This document shows, piece by piece, positions 35,539 to 44,721 of a stretch of DNA of 64,000 nucleotides. A model generated the notes under the pieces. It saw only the letters and a program-made list of their open reading frames with translations, did no database searches and had not been told where the DNA came from. Both the position numbers and the translations under genes were made by a program. Within the stretch, counting starts at the first letter, position 1; every line of letters starts with the position of its first letter. The stretch spans positions 97,827 to 161,826 of the forward strand of contig CACZVN010000006.1 of assembly GCA_902784615.1 (NCBI GenBank), read 5' to 3'. This DNA is from an uncultured Prevotellaceae bacterium (GTDB lineage Bacteria; Bacteroidota; Bacteroidia; Bacteroidales; Bacteroidaceae).

Positions 35539-36915
35539 TTAGAGGGCAAGGCGGAACCCGATGTTGAAGATGCGGTGCGAAGGCGTGCCGTTGTCGCGAT
35601 CCGAAGTGCGACAGCTCCTCCCGTAGTAGCTCCAGCTGCCTCCGCGGGCCACGCGGGCGCTGCCACTAGTTGGGCCTGTAGGATTCGTCTGCGCAGAGGA
35701 GCTATAGCTGCCATACCAGTCATAACACCACTCCCACACATTGCCGCTCATATCGTAGAGCCCCAACTCATTTGCCTGCTTGGTAGCAACATTGTGAGTC
35801 TCAGAATTTGAATTATCCCAATACCATGCTATGTTGTCTATCGTATTACTGCCAGCATATTTGTATCCTCGGCTCTTATTGCCGCCACGGGCAGCAAACT
35901 CCCATTCGGCCTCAGTGGGCAGGCGGAAATGTTCGCCAGTAACCGCATTCAAGTTACTGATGAAGTCCTGACAGTCATTCCAGGATACTTGTTCCACAGG
36001 CCGATTGCTGCCCCTGAAATATGATGGGTTATGATCGTCACCAAATACAGCCTGCCAAAGCGCCTGCGTCACCTCAGTCTCGCCAATGCTGTAACTGCTA
36101 AGCGTGACAGAATGAGCAGGTTTTTCGTCGTCGTATGCATCGCTTCCCTGCTCGCTCGTGGCACCCATCGTAAACGTGCCGCCCTCCACAGCAATCATCT
36201 TGAACTGCACGCCGCAAAAGGTAAATGTCCGATCCTGCGAAAGTGGCGCAGCTCCACTCTGCGTCACGGCAAGTGTAAGAGTAATACTTGCAGACTCCAC
36301 CGTAACGGTGGCGGTGCGAGATGACGTAGAAGTATTCTCCTGCACGCTCACCGTCACACTGCCGTCACCGCTGCCCGATGTGGGACTGACGCTGCACCAT
36401 GTCTGATCGCTCACCACTGTCCATGACGTATTTGAGGTGATTTTGAACGTCTTTGAGCCATTGTCAGAGGTGAACTCCAGATTATTGGTATCCAATGAAA
36501 CTTCAGGATTCGCCGCTGACTGGGAAACATCTACCGATTTAGTTAGATTGCCAGAGCGTATGGTGAGAGTAGCCGTACGCACTTCTTTCAAAGTGTTCTC
36601 GACAGCCGTCAATGTAACTTGAGAAGTTCCGCCATTCCCGGACTCAGGTTTGATGGTGAGCCAGTCGTTTCCTGAACTCTTGCTGATTGTCCAAGTGGCT
36701 GTAACGGTGACCGTCATTGCCTGTTCTCCCCCTTTGGCTCCAAACTGCCCTGGCTCCGATACCTTCAGCTCTTGAGATGGAGTCGGACTAGGATTCTCAT
36801 CCTGCCCGCCCTGATTTACTTCTACATTCTTAAGACTGTCTGGCAGTTCCTTCTGGCAGGAAGTTGCCAAAAGTAGAACCATCAGGAGAAATGCTATAGA
36901 ACTAACCTTCTTCAT
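35539..36915 (-). CDS. Lipoprotein with two BACON domains and a SUMF1/FGE-like domain
   Basis: A 458-residue surface lipoprotein. The signal segment ends LLATSC; the next residues QKELPDSLKNVEVNQGG are shared with the 44527 gene. Two BACON-like Ig domains follow (about 50-135 and 137-222). Residues 235-458 are a formylglycine-enzyme/C-lectin-type fold: VEGGTFTMGATSEQGSDAYDDEKPAH, IGETEVTQALW, FRLPTEAEWEFAARGG, DMSGNVWEWCYDWYG and RVARGGSWSYYGRSCR...GFRLAL. The catalytic Cys arrangement of true FGE is not evident, so it is probably a binding fold. The segment between GGSW and GFRL is full of NNC codons, like the variable region of a diversity-generating retroelement target. It lies 23 bp after the second BspA gene on the same strand. 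Confidence 0.88.
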   Translation of the reverse strand: MKKVSSIAFLLMVLLLATSCQKELPDSLKNVEVNQGGQDENPSPTPSQELKVSEPGQFGAKGGEQAMTVTVTATWTISKSSGNDWLTIKPESGNGGTSQVTLTAVENTLKEVRTATLTIRSGNLTKSVDVSQSAANPEVSLDTNNLEFTSDNGSKTFKITSNTSWTVVSDQTWCSVSPTSGSGDGSVTVSVQENTSTSSRTATVTVESASITLTLAVTQSGAAPLSQDRTFTFCGVQFKMIAVEGGTFTMGATSEQGSDAYDDEKPAHSVTLSSYSIGETEVTQALWQAVFGDDHNPSYFRGSNRPVEQVSWNDCQDFISNLNAVTGEHFRLPTEAEWEFAARGGNKSRGYKYAGSNTIDNIAWYWDNSNSETHNVATKQANELGLYDMSGNVWEWCYDWYGSYSSSAQTNPTGPTSGSARVARGGSWSYYGRSCRTSDRDNGTPSHRIFNIGFRLAL

Positions 36916-36938
36916 TTATCAAACCAACATTTAATAAG

Positions 36939-39900
36939 TTAGCGTATAATTATCTGTCCATTCACGATATACACGCCGTGGGGCAGTTGATCTATTACGA
37001 CGTCGAGGTCGCTTTGTCTGACTCGTTTGACCTTCTGACCACTCAGTGTAAAGATGTCGATCTCTCTGTCAGGATCAAGGAGGCTCAGAACACCATCCAT
37101 GCTTGTCGTACCGTCTTCCATGTTGATATCGTAGATACCCCTTGTGGAAGATGCCTGACTGATGTAGGCCTCGAAAGGTCGTACGTCGCGCAGGTTGCTG
37201 ATGAACTTGCTGCCTGCATCATAGCCACCAGTCTGGCTCACATACCTGTTGACAACATTCAGCGCATAGACATCGGATGCCTTAGGCACTGTGGAGAAGG
37301 TTGGAACAAACGTTCCACTAAACGTCGGCGTTGCAGCAACGGTGACATTCTCTGCAGAGAACGTCACATCGCCTGCCAGAATATAGTTGTTGTCGTAACT
37401 TGATTGGTTAGGCATCGCAATGATATAGGGCGTATAGGCTTGGATGCTATTAGTCCTTACGAAACCATTGCTTCCAAACTTGCAGAGCCAGAAAGGCTTC
37501 TTGCCTGAGTTTTGACTATATGCTGCAAAGGGTACGATCTCACCTCGCGTGGCATGGGTGATTGTCTGCACGTCGTAGGGTAGGGCGATTGTCTCCCAAC
37601 CTTTTCCATTGCCTCCCGTTGTCATACTATAATGATGGGTGTAGGAGATGTTTTCGACTGTGAATGCCCGAGGACAATAGAACCGACCTCCATCATCAGA
37701 TAATGTGATTGATGAAGCCTTGCCATCAACCACCACATTCCTTACCGTTGAAGGAGCATACGAGGCAGACTTCACATACAACAGGAAGTTCGAGCCGATT
37801 GATGCATTGCTGAAAGCATTATTAGGTAGTGCAAAATCTGTATTCCAGATCAATGCAGCCAGTGTGCAGCCAACAAAGGCATTATCAGCAATACCAGTCA
37901 CCGTATAGGTCGTACCGTCATAACTGACGGACGCAGGAATCTCAACACTATTAATGCTGGTATTAACAGCCTTCACCAAAGCTGTCTTTTCCAACTTAGA
38001 TCCTTGATAAGTCACCCCATCAATAGTAAATTCCACCTCATCGCCAGCAACTTCAACGATATTCTGAAACAGTTTCCATCCGTCTGTTGATTGATACTTC
38101 GCCTTTGTACCAGCAGGAACAGTTAATATCGCTGTTGCATATACATCTGTATTGTATGACTTAAAAACATAATCATCTATTGCAAATGGGGCTTTGATTT
38201 CTAATATCACGGAGGTCAAGCCGCTGCATTCAAAGAAAGCATAATTACCAATGGAAGTCACGCTATGAGGGATTGTAATAGAGGTCAGCCCGCTGCAATA
38301 ATAGAAAGCCCAGCTATCAATGGAATTTACGCTATTGGGGATAGTGACGGAGGATAGGTTGCTGCAATAAAAAAAAGCATGATTGTCAATAGATGTCACC
38401 TCGTAAGTTTTACCATTATTAGCAACTTGATTTGGAATTACGACATCCCCAGAGTATTTTACATCCCCAAGTGTTACGGACACATAATTGTTATCTTCAA
38501 TTTTAAAATATATACCATCAACGGAAAATACATCACCGACATCACCACTACCAGCTTCAACAATGTGCTTAAATAGCTTCCATCCTTCTGTTGCCTGGTA
38601 TGCTGACTTTGTGCCTGCAGGAACAGTTAATGTCGCTGAAGAAAAAATATCACGTCCAGCTTCATAGATTTGGAAGACATTTTCAGAGATCTCAAAAGGG
38701 ATTGTAATATTAGATGTAATGGATACCAAATTATAACAATTCTCGAAAGCACCTGGTCCCAAAGAAGTCACATTGTTGGGGATAGTAATGGATGTCAGGC
38801 AACCACAATCATCGAAAGCACAAACTCCGATAGATGTCACACTGTTGGGGATTGTGATGGATGATATATCGCAATATTGAAAAGCATAATCACCGATAGA
38901 TATAACGCTGTATGTTATACCATTATAAAAGACTTGATATGGAATTACAACATCCCCAGTGTATTTTATATCCCCATATGTTACAGATAAAGAATTGTTA
39001 TCTTTAATTATATAATAGATGCCATCAACATATATTTTATCTCCTATTTTACCGCCTTGTGTTCCGCCTGCCTCAACGATGTTCTTGAAGTTACTCCAGC
39101 CTGCCGTTGATTGATAAAGCGACTTTTTGCCTTTGGGAACAGTTAAGGTTGCGTATGAGTAAGTGGCACTGCTGAATACAGAGTCATCAAAGCTACTTGG
39201 TGAATCTATTTCTGACGTGATAGTGGTTATATTTGTGCAACCAGAGAAAGCCCCAAGACCAAGAGATATAAGACCATTGCCTATAGTTACAGAGGTCAGG
39301 CCGCTACAGTCAAAAAATGCGAATTCCCTAATAGTAGTCACGCTGTTGGGAAAGGTAATAGAAGACAGGCCGATGCATCTCCAAAAAGCCTCTCCTTCAA
39401 TTTCTATCACGCTGTTGGGTATGGTTACGGAAGTCAAGCCACTACAATCAGAGAAAGCTCCATACCCAATGATTATTACGTCGTACGTTGTACCATTATA
39501 ACTGACTTGACTTGGAATCTCAACACTATTCAAATTGGTATTAACAGCTTTCACCAAAGCTGTCTTTTTCGACTTAGATCCTTGATAAGTCACCCCATCA
39601 ATAGTAAATTCTACCTTATCACCTGCAGCCTCAACGATATTTTTAAATTGTTTCCATCCGTCTGTTGACTGATATTTTGATTTTGTACCAGCAGGGACAG
39701 TTAATGTGGCCGTTTCATATGATGAATCAAAGACATAATCACCTATTGCAAATGGTGTTTTAATCTCAGAAATTACAGAACTCAGGCTACTACAATTAGA
39801 GAAAGCGTTATCGCTAATGGCTGTCACGCTATTTGGTATGGTTACATAAGTTAAGTTACTACAACTCCTAAAAGCTTCTGGACCAATGGTTGTAATGCTA

Positions 39901-40334
39901 TTGGGGAGGGTCACAGAAGTTAGTACCGTGCAACCAGAGAAAGCATCTTTTGGAATTATATCTTTTTCTGTTTCATAACGAAATTCTTCACCAAGAAACA
40001 CCAAAATAACATATGTACCTCCTGCCAATATCCTTACACCAGATATATCTAAGATTGATAGAGAGCCTTTACCGCCATGGCCAAAATAAATTTCTGATTC
40101 TTTTCCTTTGAATATACCCCCAGACATTTCACGAAGGAATCCTAGATCATCTCCATTGATTTCTCCTGTCAAGGTCAGTTCCTTTATCTGGTATTTCTCA
40201 TCTTCTGAAATATAGTTAGACAATGTACCTGCCGTTGCAACATGGATTGTGCGCTTTGTGTCAGCGGCATAGACTGTCTGGCTAACAAGGAATGTCAGCA
40301 GTAGCAATAGTAGTCTATATAATCTCTTCCTCAT
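36939..40334 (-). CDS. BspA-like leucine-rich-repeat surface protein (second copy)
   Basis: An exported protein of about 1131 residues (signal MRKRLYRLLLLLLTFLVSQTVYAAD). After TKRTIHVATAGTLSNYISEDEKYQ it has many 23-residue LRR_5 repeats (CSGLTSVTIPNSVTSIGxxAF type), interrupted by modules with TVPAGTKxxYQSTDGWKxFKNIVEA. It ends in a conserved tail: DREIDIFTLSGQKVKRVRQSDLDVVIDQLPHGVYIVNGQ, a T9SS-like sorting region. BspA proteins bind fibronectin, fibrinogen or other cells. The start at 40334 begins a normal signal peptide; 40349 is also possible. Its 3' 1 kb is nearly identical to that of the BspA gene at 41128-44520. Confidence 0.88.
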   Translation of the reverse strand: MRKRLYRLLLLLLTFLVSQTVYAADTKRTIHVATAGTLSNYISEDEKYQIKELTLTGEINGDDLGFLREMSGGIFKGKESEIYFGHGGKGSLSILDISGVRILAGGTYVILVFLGEEFRYETEKDIIPKDAFSGCTVLTSVTLPNSITTIGPEAFRSCSNLTYVTIPNSVTAISDNAFSNCSSLSSVISEIKTPFAIGDYVFDSSYETATLTVPAGTKSKYQSTDGWKQFKNIVEAAGDKVEFTIDGVTYQGSKSKKTALVKAVNTNLNSVEIPSQVSYNGTTYDVIIIGYGAFSDCSGLTSVTIPNSVIEIEGEAFWRCIGLSSITFPNSVTTIREFAFFDCSGLTSVTIGNGLISLGLGAFSGCTNITTITSEIDSPSSFDDSVFSSATYSYATLTVPKGKKSLYQSTAGWSNFKNIVEAGGTQGGKIGDKIYVDGIYYIIKDNNSLSVTYGDIKYTGDVVIPYQVFYNGITYSVISIGDYAFQYCDISSITIPNSVTSIGVCAFDDCGCLTSITIPNNVTSLGPGAFENCYNLVSITSNITIPFEISENVFQIYEAGRDIFSSATLTVPAGTKSAYQATEGWKLFKHIVEAGSGDVGDVFSVDGIYFKIEDNNYVSVTLGDVKYSGDVVIPNQVANNGKTYEVTSIDNHAFFYCSNLSSVTIPNSVNSIDSWAFYYCSGLTSITIPHSVTSIGNYAFFECSGLTSVILEIKAPFAIDDYVFKSYNTDVYATAILTVPAGTKAKYQSTDGWKLFQNIVEVAGDEVEFTIDGVTYQGSKLEKTALVKAVNTSINSVEIPASVSYDGTTYTVTGIADNAFVGCTLAALIWNTDFALPNNAFSNASIGSNFLLYVKSASYAPSTVRNVVVDGKASSITLSDDGGRFYCPRAFTVENISYTHHYSMTTGGNGKGWETIALPYDVQTITHATRGEIVPFAAYSQNSGKKPFWLCKFGSNGFVRTNSIQAYTPYIIAMPNQSSYDNNYILAGDVTFSAENVTVAATPTFSGTFVPTFSTVPKASDVYALNVVNRYVSQTGGYDAGSKFISNLRDVRPFEAYISQASSTRGIYDINMEDGTTSMDGVLSLLDPDREIDIFTLSGQKVKRVRQSDLDVVIDQLPHGVYIVNGQIIIR
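37690..37778. repeat. 89-bp identical tract shared by the two BspA genes
   Basis: 37690-37778 is identical to 41876-41964, inside a longer (about 1 kb) highly similar direct repeat formed by the 3' ends of the two BspA genes. The repeats flank the toxin-antitoxin pair. Confidence 0.9.
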
Positions 40335-40445
40335 ATCTCTATCACTCATTCTATTCTAGTTCCTTTTTATCTCAGACATCATGACATAACGGAATATCTC
40401 TGAGAAGTTTTTCCTCAGATTATTTGGATGATTTGGAAATAGGGG

Positions 40446-40745
40446 TTACAGTCTCTTATATACTTTCAGGGGCTTGCGGGCAGATGAACGTATACTAAGA
40501 AACGTCACTCGACGAGAGTTGTATCGGTAAATAATGGTGAAGCCCATTAGATATATGAATCGGACATCAGGTCGGGTAGAGGGGTTTCCGATGGTGGGAG
40601 TCTGTGAGATGCGATTGACGTCATCAAACAGGCATTTCAATAAATGTCTGCTATAAGTATCTGAGCCATTGCGCTCATCGTAAAAGGTGAGTGCCTTCTG
40701 GAGTTGATTAGTGAAACGACGGCTGAATTCAATTAGTCGAGCCAT
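40446..40745 (-). CDS. RelE/ParE-family toxin
   Basis: A 99-residue basic protein of the type II toxin superfamily. Features are SRRFTNQLQKALTFYDERNGSDTYSRHLLKCLFDDVNRI, TPTIGNPS, VRFIYLMGFTIIYRYNSRRVTFLSIRSSARKP, the helix-helix-beta layout of ParE/RelE. It overlaps the antitoxin gene by 13 bp. RelE toxins cut mRNA on the ribosome and ParE toxins act on gyrase; which applies is not visible. The pair lies between two recombining BspA genes. Confidence 0.82.
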   Translation of the reverse strand: MARLIEFSRRFTNQLQKALTFYDERNGSDTYSRHLLKCLFDDVNRISQTPTIGNPSTRPDVRFIYLMGFTIIYRYNSRRVTFLSIRSSARKPLKVYKRL

Positions 40746-40978
40746 TTGGCAAACATGGTCTTGAATTCGTTCATACTTACAGTCTCACCACGATCCACTT
40801 CAGCAATCTCCTCTTCAATGTCAGGAGTCACTTGCAGAACACCATCCAAGATAGAAGCATAGCCGATATCATCGGGCATGACATTATCCATCACCTCCGC
40901 AGTGGCTACAGCGGGTTCGCTTGCTGTCAGGCAGCTGGTGCTTTCCTCTAAACTGGGTCTTGATGAGTTCTTCTTCAT
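40733..40978 (-). CDS. Antitoxin of the RelE/ParE pair
   Basis: An acidic protein of 81 residues (MKKNSSRPSLEESTSCLTA start; PDIEEEIAEVDRGETVSMNEFKTMFAKWLD end). The C-terminal part fits the toxin-wrapping region of this antitoxin type (DIEEEIAExxxGExxSxxEFxxMFxKWL). The start at 40978 is set by the promoter at 41001-41032; a longer frame to 41014 would run through the -7 box. The gene precedes the toxin gene, the usual order. Confidence 0.78.
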   Translation of the reverse strand: MKKNSSRPSLEESTSCLTASEPAVATAEVMDNVMPDDIGYASILDGVLQVTPDIEEEIAEVDRGETVSMNEFKTMFAKWLD

Positions 40979-41000
40979 GTCTTTCTTCGATTTATTGCGG

Positions 41001-41032
41001 CAAAGATACGACAATTTCTCAATACTTCCAAA
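41001..41032 (-). promoter_or_regulatory. Promoter of the toxin-antitoxin operon
   Basis: On the minus strand, TTTG (41032-41029), 20 bp, TATCTTTG (41008-41001), 22 bases before the antitoxin ATG. Confidence 0.85.
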
Positions 41033-41127
41033 CTTTCTTGCAGAATTCTTACTTAACCCTGCAATCTTCCAGTTGTGTCACAATGTCAAAGATCGTATTT
41101 ATATCTTTATGACCTAACGCCAATCTT

Positions 41128-44100
41128 TTAGCGCAGGACCTTTTGTCCATTTACGATATACACGCCGTGAGGCAGTTGATCTTTTATGTCGTTGAGGTCG
41201 CATTGTTTGACTCGCTTGACCTTTTGGCCGCTCAGCGTATAGATATCGATCTCTCTGTCAGGATCAAGGAGGCTCAGAATACCATCCATGCTAGTTGTGC
41301 CATCTTCCATGTTGATATCGATGATGCCTCGTGTAGAGCTATCTGAGATGTAAGCCTCGAAGGGCCGCACGTCGCGCAGGTTGCTGATGAACTTGCTGCC
41401 TGCATCGTAGCCACCAGTCTGGCTCACATACCTGTTCACCACATTCAGTGCATAGACATTCGTAGCCTTAGGCACTGTGGAGAAGGTTGGCACGAATGTA
41501 CCACTAAACGTTGGCGTCGCAGCAACGGTGACATTTTCTGACGTAAAGGTTACTTCGCCTGCCAGGATATAGTTGTTGTCGTAGTTAGTTTGGTTAGGCA
41601 TCGCAATGATATAGGGCGTATAGGCCTGGATGCTATTAGTCCTTACAAAACCATTGCTGCCAAACTTGCAGAGCCAGAAAGGTTTCTTGCCTGAGTTCTG
41701 ACTATATGCTGCGAAGGGAACAATCTCACCTCGCGTGGCATGAGTAATCGTTTCCACACCGTAGGGTAGGGCAATCGTCTCCCAGCCCTTGCCATTGCCG
41801 CCCGTCTCCATGCTATAGTGGTGGCTATATGAAATCTTCTGTACATTGAAAGACTTAGGACAATAGAACTGCCCGCCATCATCAGATAATGTGATTGATG
41901 AAGCCTTGCCATCAACCACCACATTCCTTACCGTTGAAGGAGCATACGAGGCAGACTTCACATATAGCAGGTAGTTCGAGCCTATCGACGCATTGCTGAA
42001 AGCATTGGAGGGTATGGCGCTTTCAATATTCCAAACCAAAGCCGCCATCGTGCTGCCATCAAAGGCATGATCATCTATACCTGTCACCGTATAGGTTGTT
42101 CCGTCATAATTGACGGATGCAGGAATCTCCACGCTATTCAGACTTGTATTAACAGCTTTCACCAAAGCGGTCTTTTCCGACTTATATCCATGATAAGTCA
42201 CCCCATCAATAGTAAATTCCACCTCATCACCTGCAGCCTCAACAATGTTCTGGAACTTTTTCCATCCATCTGTTGACTGATATTTTGCCTTGGTTCCTGC
42301 CGGCACGGTTAATGTGGCTGTTGCATAGTTGTATGAATAGAAGACATTATTGCCTATTTCAAACGGATTTTGGATCTCAGAAATAACAGATGCCAAACCT
42401 TTACAATCTATGAATGCTTGGAAACCAATGGATGTTACACTATTGGGAATGGTAACGGTTTTTAAGTTATCGCAATAAGAAAAGGAATAATTGCCAATAG
42501 AAGTCACATTGCTTGGGATGGTAATGGACGTTAAACCGCTGCAACCATAGAAAGCCCAATCACCAATGGAAGTCACACTGTAGGGGATGGTGGCCGCCTT
42601 GCATCCAGCTATAAGTGTGTTTGATTTTGTTTCGATGATGGCATTACAATTATCACGAGAGTTATAAACACTATTATCAGGTTCCACGCTGATAGAGGTT
42701 AAACTGCTACATCCAGAAAAAAGAGCTCCTTCAATGGATGTTACGCTTTTTGGGATAATCATAGAGGTTAAGCTGCTACATCCAAAGAAAGCACCACTGC
42801 CTATAGATGTCACACTATTGGGAATAGTGATGGAAGTTAGACTGCTACAACCAGCGAATACGGATGGTGGAATTATATCGTCATATTCAAGGTTATGGGC
42901 TATATCAATATCAACTATATAATACGAACCACCACCAGCAACAATCTTAACTCCAGATAAGTCTAGGACGGCTAATCTTCCATTTGTTTGATCTCCTTCT
43001 AAATCTCTACCAGACATTTCACGAAGCAAACGGAAATCTGTACCATTAATCTCACCCGTTAACGTCAATTCCTCAATCTGGTATTTCTCATCTTCAGAGA
43101 TATAGCTAGACAACGTTCCTGCTGTCGCGACATGAATTGTGCGTTTCGTTTGGATATCGGAACCGTCAGTGATCTTGCTAAATCGACTCCATCCCGTTCT
43201 TGACTGATAGGCAGACTTTTTGCCCTGTGGAACTTTGAGCTCTGCTGTTTTGTATGTATCATCACTAAACGTGTTGGCATTTATATCAAACGGGGTCATA
43301 ATTTGCGACTCAACAGTTTTCAGGCTGTTGCAACCAGCGAAAGCGTTTTCACCGATAAAGGTTATGCTGTTGGGAATGGTGATAGAAGATAGATTTTTGC
43401 AACCATTGAAAACACTCCTGCCGATGGCGGTAAGGCTGGTAGAAAGTGTAACTGAAGTCAGACCACTACAGCCAGAGAACGCCTGATGGGCAATGGTAAT
43501 CACGCTGTTCGGAATCGTGATAGAGGTCAAACCACCGCAATTATAGAAAGACTCTTCGCCAATGTGAGTGATGCTGCTGGGAAGGGTCACAGATGTTATG
43601 CCGCCGAATCCTTTAAATGCATAATCGCCAATGGCTGTCACAGAATAGGATGATCCATTATATGATACACTGCTGGGAATGGAGATACTTGTCAGACTCT
43701 TATTGGCGGAAGTGACCTTTACTGTACCTGTTCCATTAGTTAGATAGCTGATATCATCGATTGTAAATGATGTCTCATTCGAACTACCTGCCTCAACGAT
43801 ATTCTTAAACTCTTTCCATCCTGGTGTTGACTGATATGCAGATTTCGTACCTGCTGGTACGGTTAATATTGCAGTATTATATATACTCCAATTTGGTGAT
43901 TCAAAAACATATGATATCATAAATGGTTTCTTGATCTCAGATATTATGGATGTCAGGCCAATGCAGTAACCGAAAGCATTATCTCCAATATAAACCACGC
44001 TATTGGGGATTGTTAAAGAAGTCATGCCACTACATCCTGCAAATGTATCATCATTAATGATTGACACGCTGTTGGGGATGGTCATGGAGGTTAAACCGCT

Positions 44101-44520
44101 GCAACCTGAGAAAGCATCAGAACCAATGGTAATCACGCTGTTTGGAATGGTCACAGATGTCAGGCCGCTGCAACCTGAGAAAGCATCAGAACCAATGGAA
44201 ATCACGCTGTTTGGAATGGTCACAGAGGTTAGACCGCTGCATCTACTAAAAGCGGAATTGCCAATGAATGTTACCTTGTATGTGCTTCCATTGTAATAAA
44301 TTGACTCTGGAATAACCACATTACCAGAATACTCATTTTCAAAGGAATTATAATTATCCCCCCGATATGTGACTGCTAACTCGGTGTTGTTAATAATCCA
44401 AGTGAGATATAATGTAACGCCATCGGCATTCTTAACTTCAATGTCGTGGGCCGAGGCTGCTGAAACAAACATGCTCAACAGCAGGATGAGCAGGATTTTT
44501 GAGTTAAATAGTTTTTTCAT
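41128..44520 (-). CDS. BspA-like leucine-rich-repeat surface protein (first copy)
   Basis: A 1130-residue exported protein (signal MKKLFNSKILLILLLSMFVSAASA). Residues 25-455 are a separate set of LRR_5 repeats (FSGCSGLTSVTIPNSVITIGSDA). From about residue 459 (TKRTIHVATAGTLSSYISEDEKYQ) the protein repeats the whole plan of the second BspA, including the tail (DREIDIYTLSGQKVKRVKQ...LPHGVYIVNGQKVLR). It is thus a BspA2-like protein with an extra N-terminal LRR block. It is the last gene of the kinase operon, 6 bp after the 60-residue lipoprotein gene. Confidence 0.9.
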   Translation of the reverse strand: MKKLFNSKILLILLLSMFVSAASAHDIEVKNADGVTLYLTWIINNTELAVTYRGDNYNSFENEYSGNVVIPESIYYNGSTYKVTFIGNSAFSRCSGLTSVTIPNSVISIGSDAFSGCSGLTSVTIPNSVITIGSDAFSGCSGLTSMTIPNSVSIINDDTFAGCSGMTSLTIPNSVVYIGDNAFGYCIGLTSIISEIKKPFMISYVFESPNWSIYNTAILTVPAGTKSAYQSTPGWKEFKNIVEAGSSNETSFTIDDISYLTNGTGTVKVTSANKSLTSISIPSSVSYNGSSYSVTAIGDYAFKGFGGITSVTLPSSITHIGEESFYNCGGLTSITIPNSVITIAHQAFSGCSGLTSVTLSTSLTAIGRSVFNGCKNLSSITIPNSITFIGENAFAGCNSLKTVESQIMTPFDINANTFSDDTYKTAELKVPQGKKSAYQSRTGWSRFSKITDGSDIQTKRTIHVATAGTLSSYISEDEKYQIEELTLTGEINGTDFRLLREMSGRDLEGDQTNGRLAVLDLSGVKIVAGGGSYYIVDIDIAHNLEYDDIIPPSVFAGCSSLTSITIPNSVTSIGSGAFFGCSSLTSMIIPKSVTSIEGALFSGCSSLTSISVEPDNSVYNSRDNCNAIIETKSNTLIAGCKAATIPYSVTSIGDWAFYGCSGLTSITIPSNVTSIGNYSFSYCDNLKTVTIPNSVTSIGFQAFIDCKGLASVISEIQNPFEIGNNVFYSYNYATATLTVPAGTKAKYQSTDGWKKFQNIVEAAGDEVEFTIDGVTYHGYKSEKTALVKAVNTSLNSVEIPASVNYDGTTYTVTGIDDHAFDGSTMAALVWNIESAIPSNAFSNASIGSNYLLYVKSASYAPSTVRNVVVDGKASSITLSDDGGQFYCPKSFNVQKISYSHHYSMETGGNGKGWETIALPYGVETITHATRGEIVPFAAYSQNSGKKPFWLCKFGSNGFVRTNSIQAYTPYIIAMPNQTNYDNNYILAGEVTFTSENVTVAATPTFSGTFVPTFSTVPKATNVYALNVVNRYVSQTGGYDAGSKFISNLRDVRPFEAYISDSSTRGIIDINMEDGTTSMDGILSLLDPDREIDIYTLSGQKVKRVKQCDLNDIKDQLPHGVYIVNGQKVLR

Positions 44521-44526
44521 GATAAC

Positions 44527-44709
44527 TTAATAACTAGGTGTGGGATTGTCATCCTCCGAAGGGATGTTATCCTGTTGGGAGGGATTATCAGGGGTGTTAT
44601 CACCCTGGTTTACTTCTACATTTTTGAGACTATCGGGCAGCTCTTTCTGACAGGATGATGCCAGCGTGACGGCTGCAAGTACGAAAAGTATAGTTAGTAT
44701 CTTTTTCAT
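44527..44709 (-). CDS. Short lipoprotein, remnant or paralogue of the SUMF1 lipoprotein N-terminus
   Basis: Sixty residues: a signal segment ending LASSC, then QKELPDSLKNVEVNQG, which is identical to the start of the 35539-36915 lipoprotein, then an Asn/Asp/Pro-rich tail and a stop. No BACON or SUMF1 domain follows. It is either a decayed copy left by duplication, or a small surface lipoprotein in its own right. Spacing within the operon (12 bp and 6 bp) is tight, so it is translated in a conserved context. Confidence 0.65.
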   Translation of the reverse strand: MKKILTILFVLAAVTLASSCQKELPDSLKNVEVNQGDNTPDNPSQQDNIPSEDDNPTPSY

Positions 44710-44721
44710 TGTAGGATAGTT

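Noticed and set aside
36939-44520. CRISPR-like regular repeats in the BspA genes
   Set aside because: The periodicity is the 69-bp coding unit of LRR_5 repeats, in frame throughout, with no cas genes.
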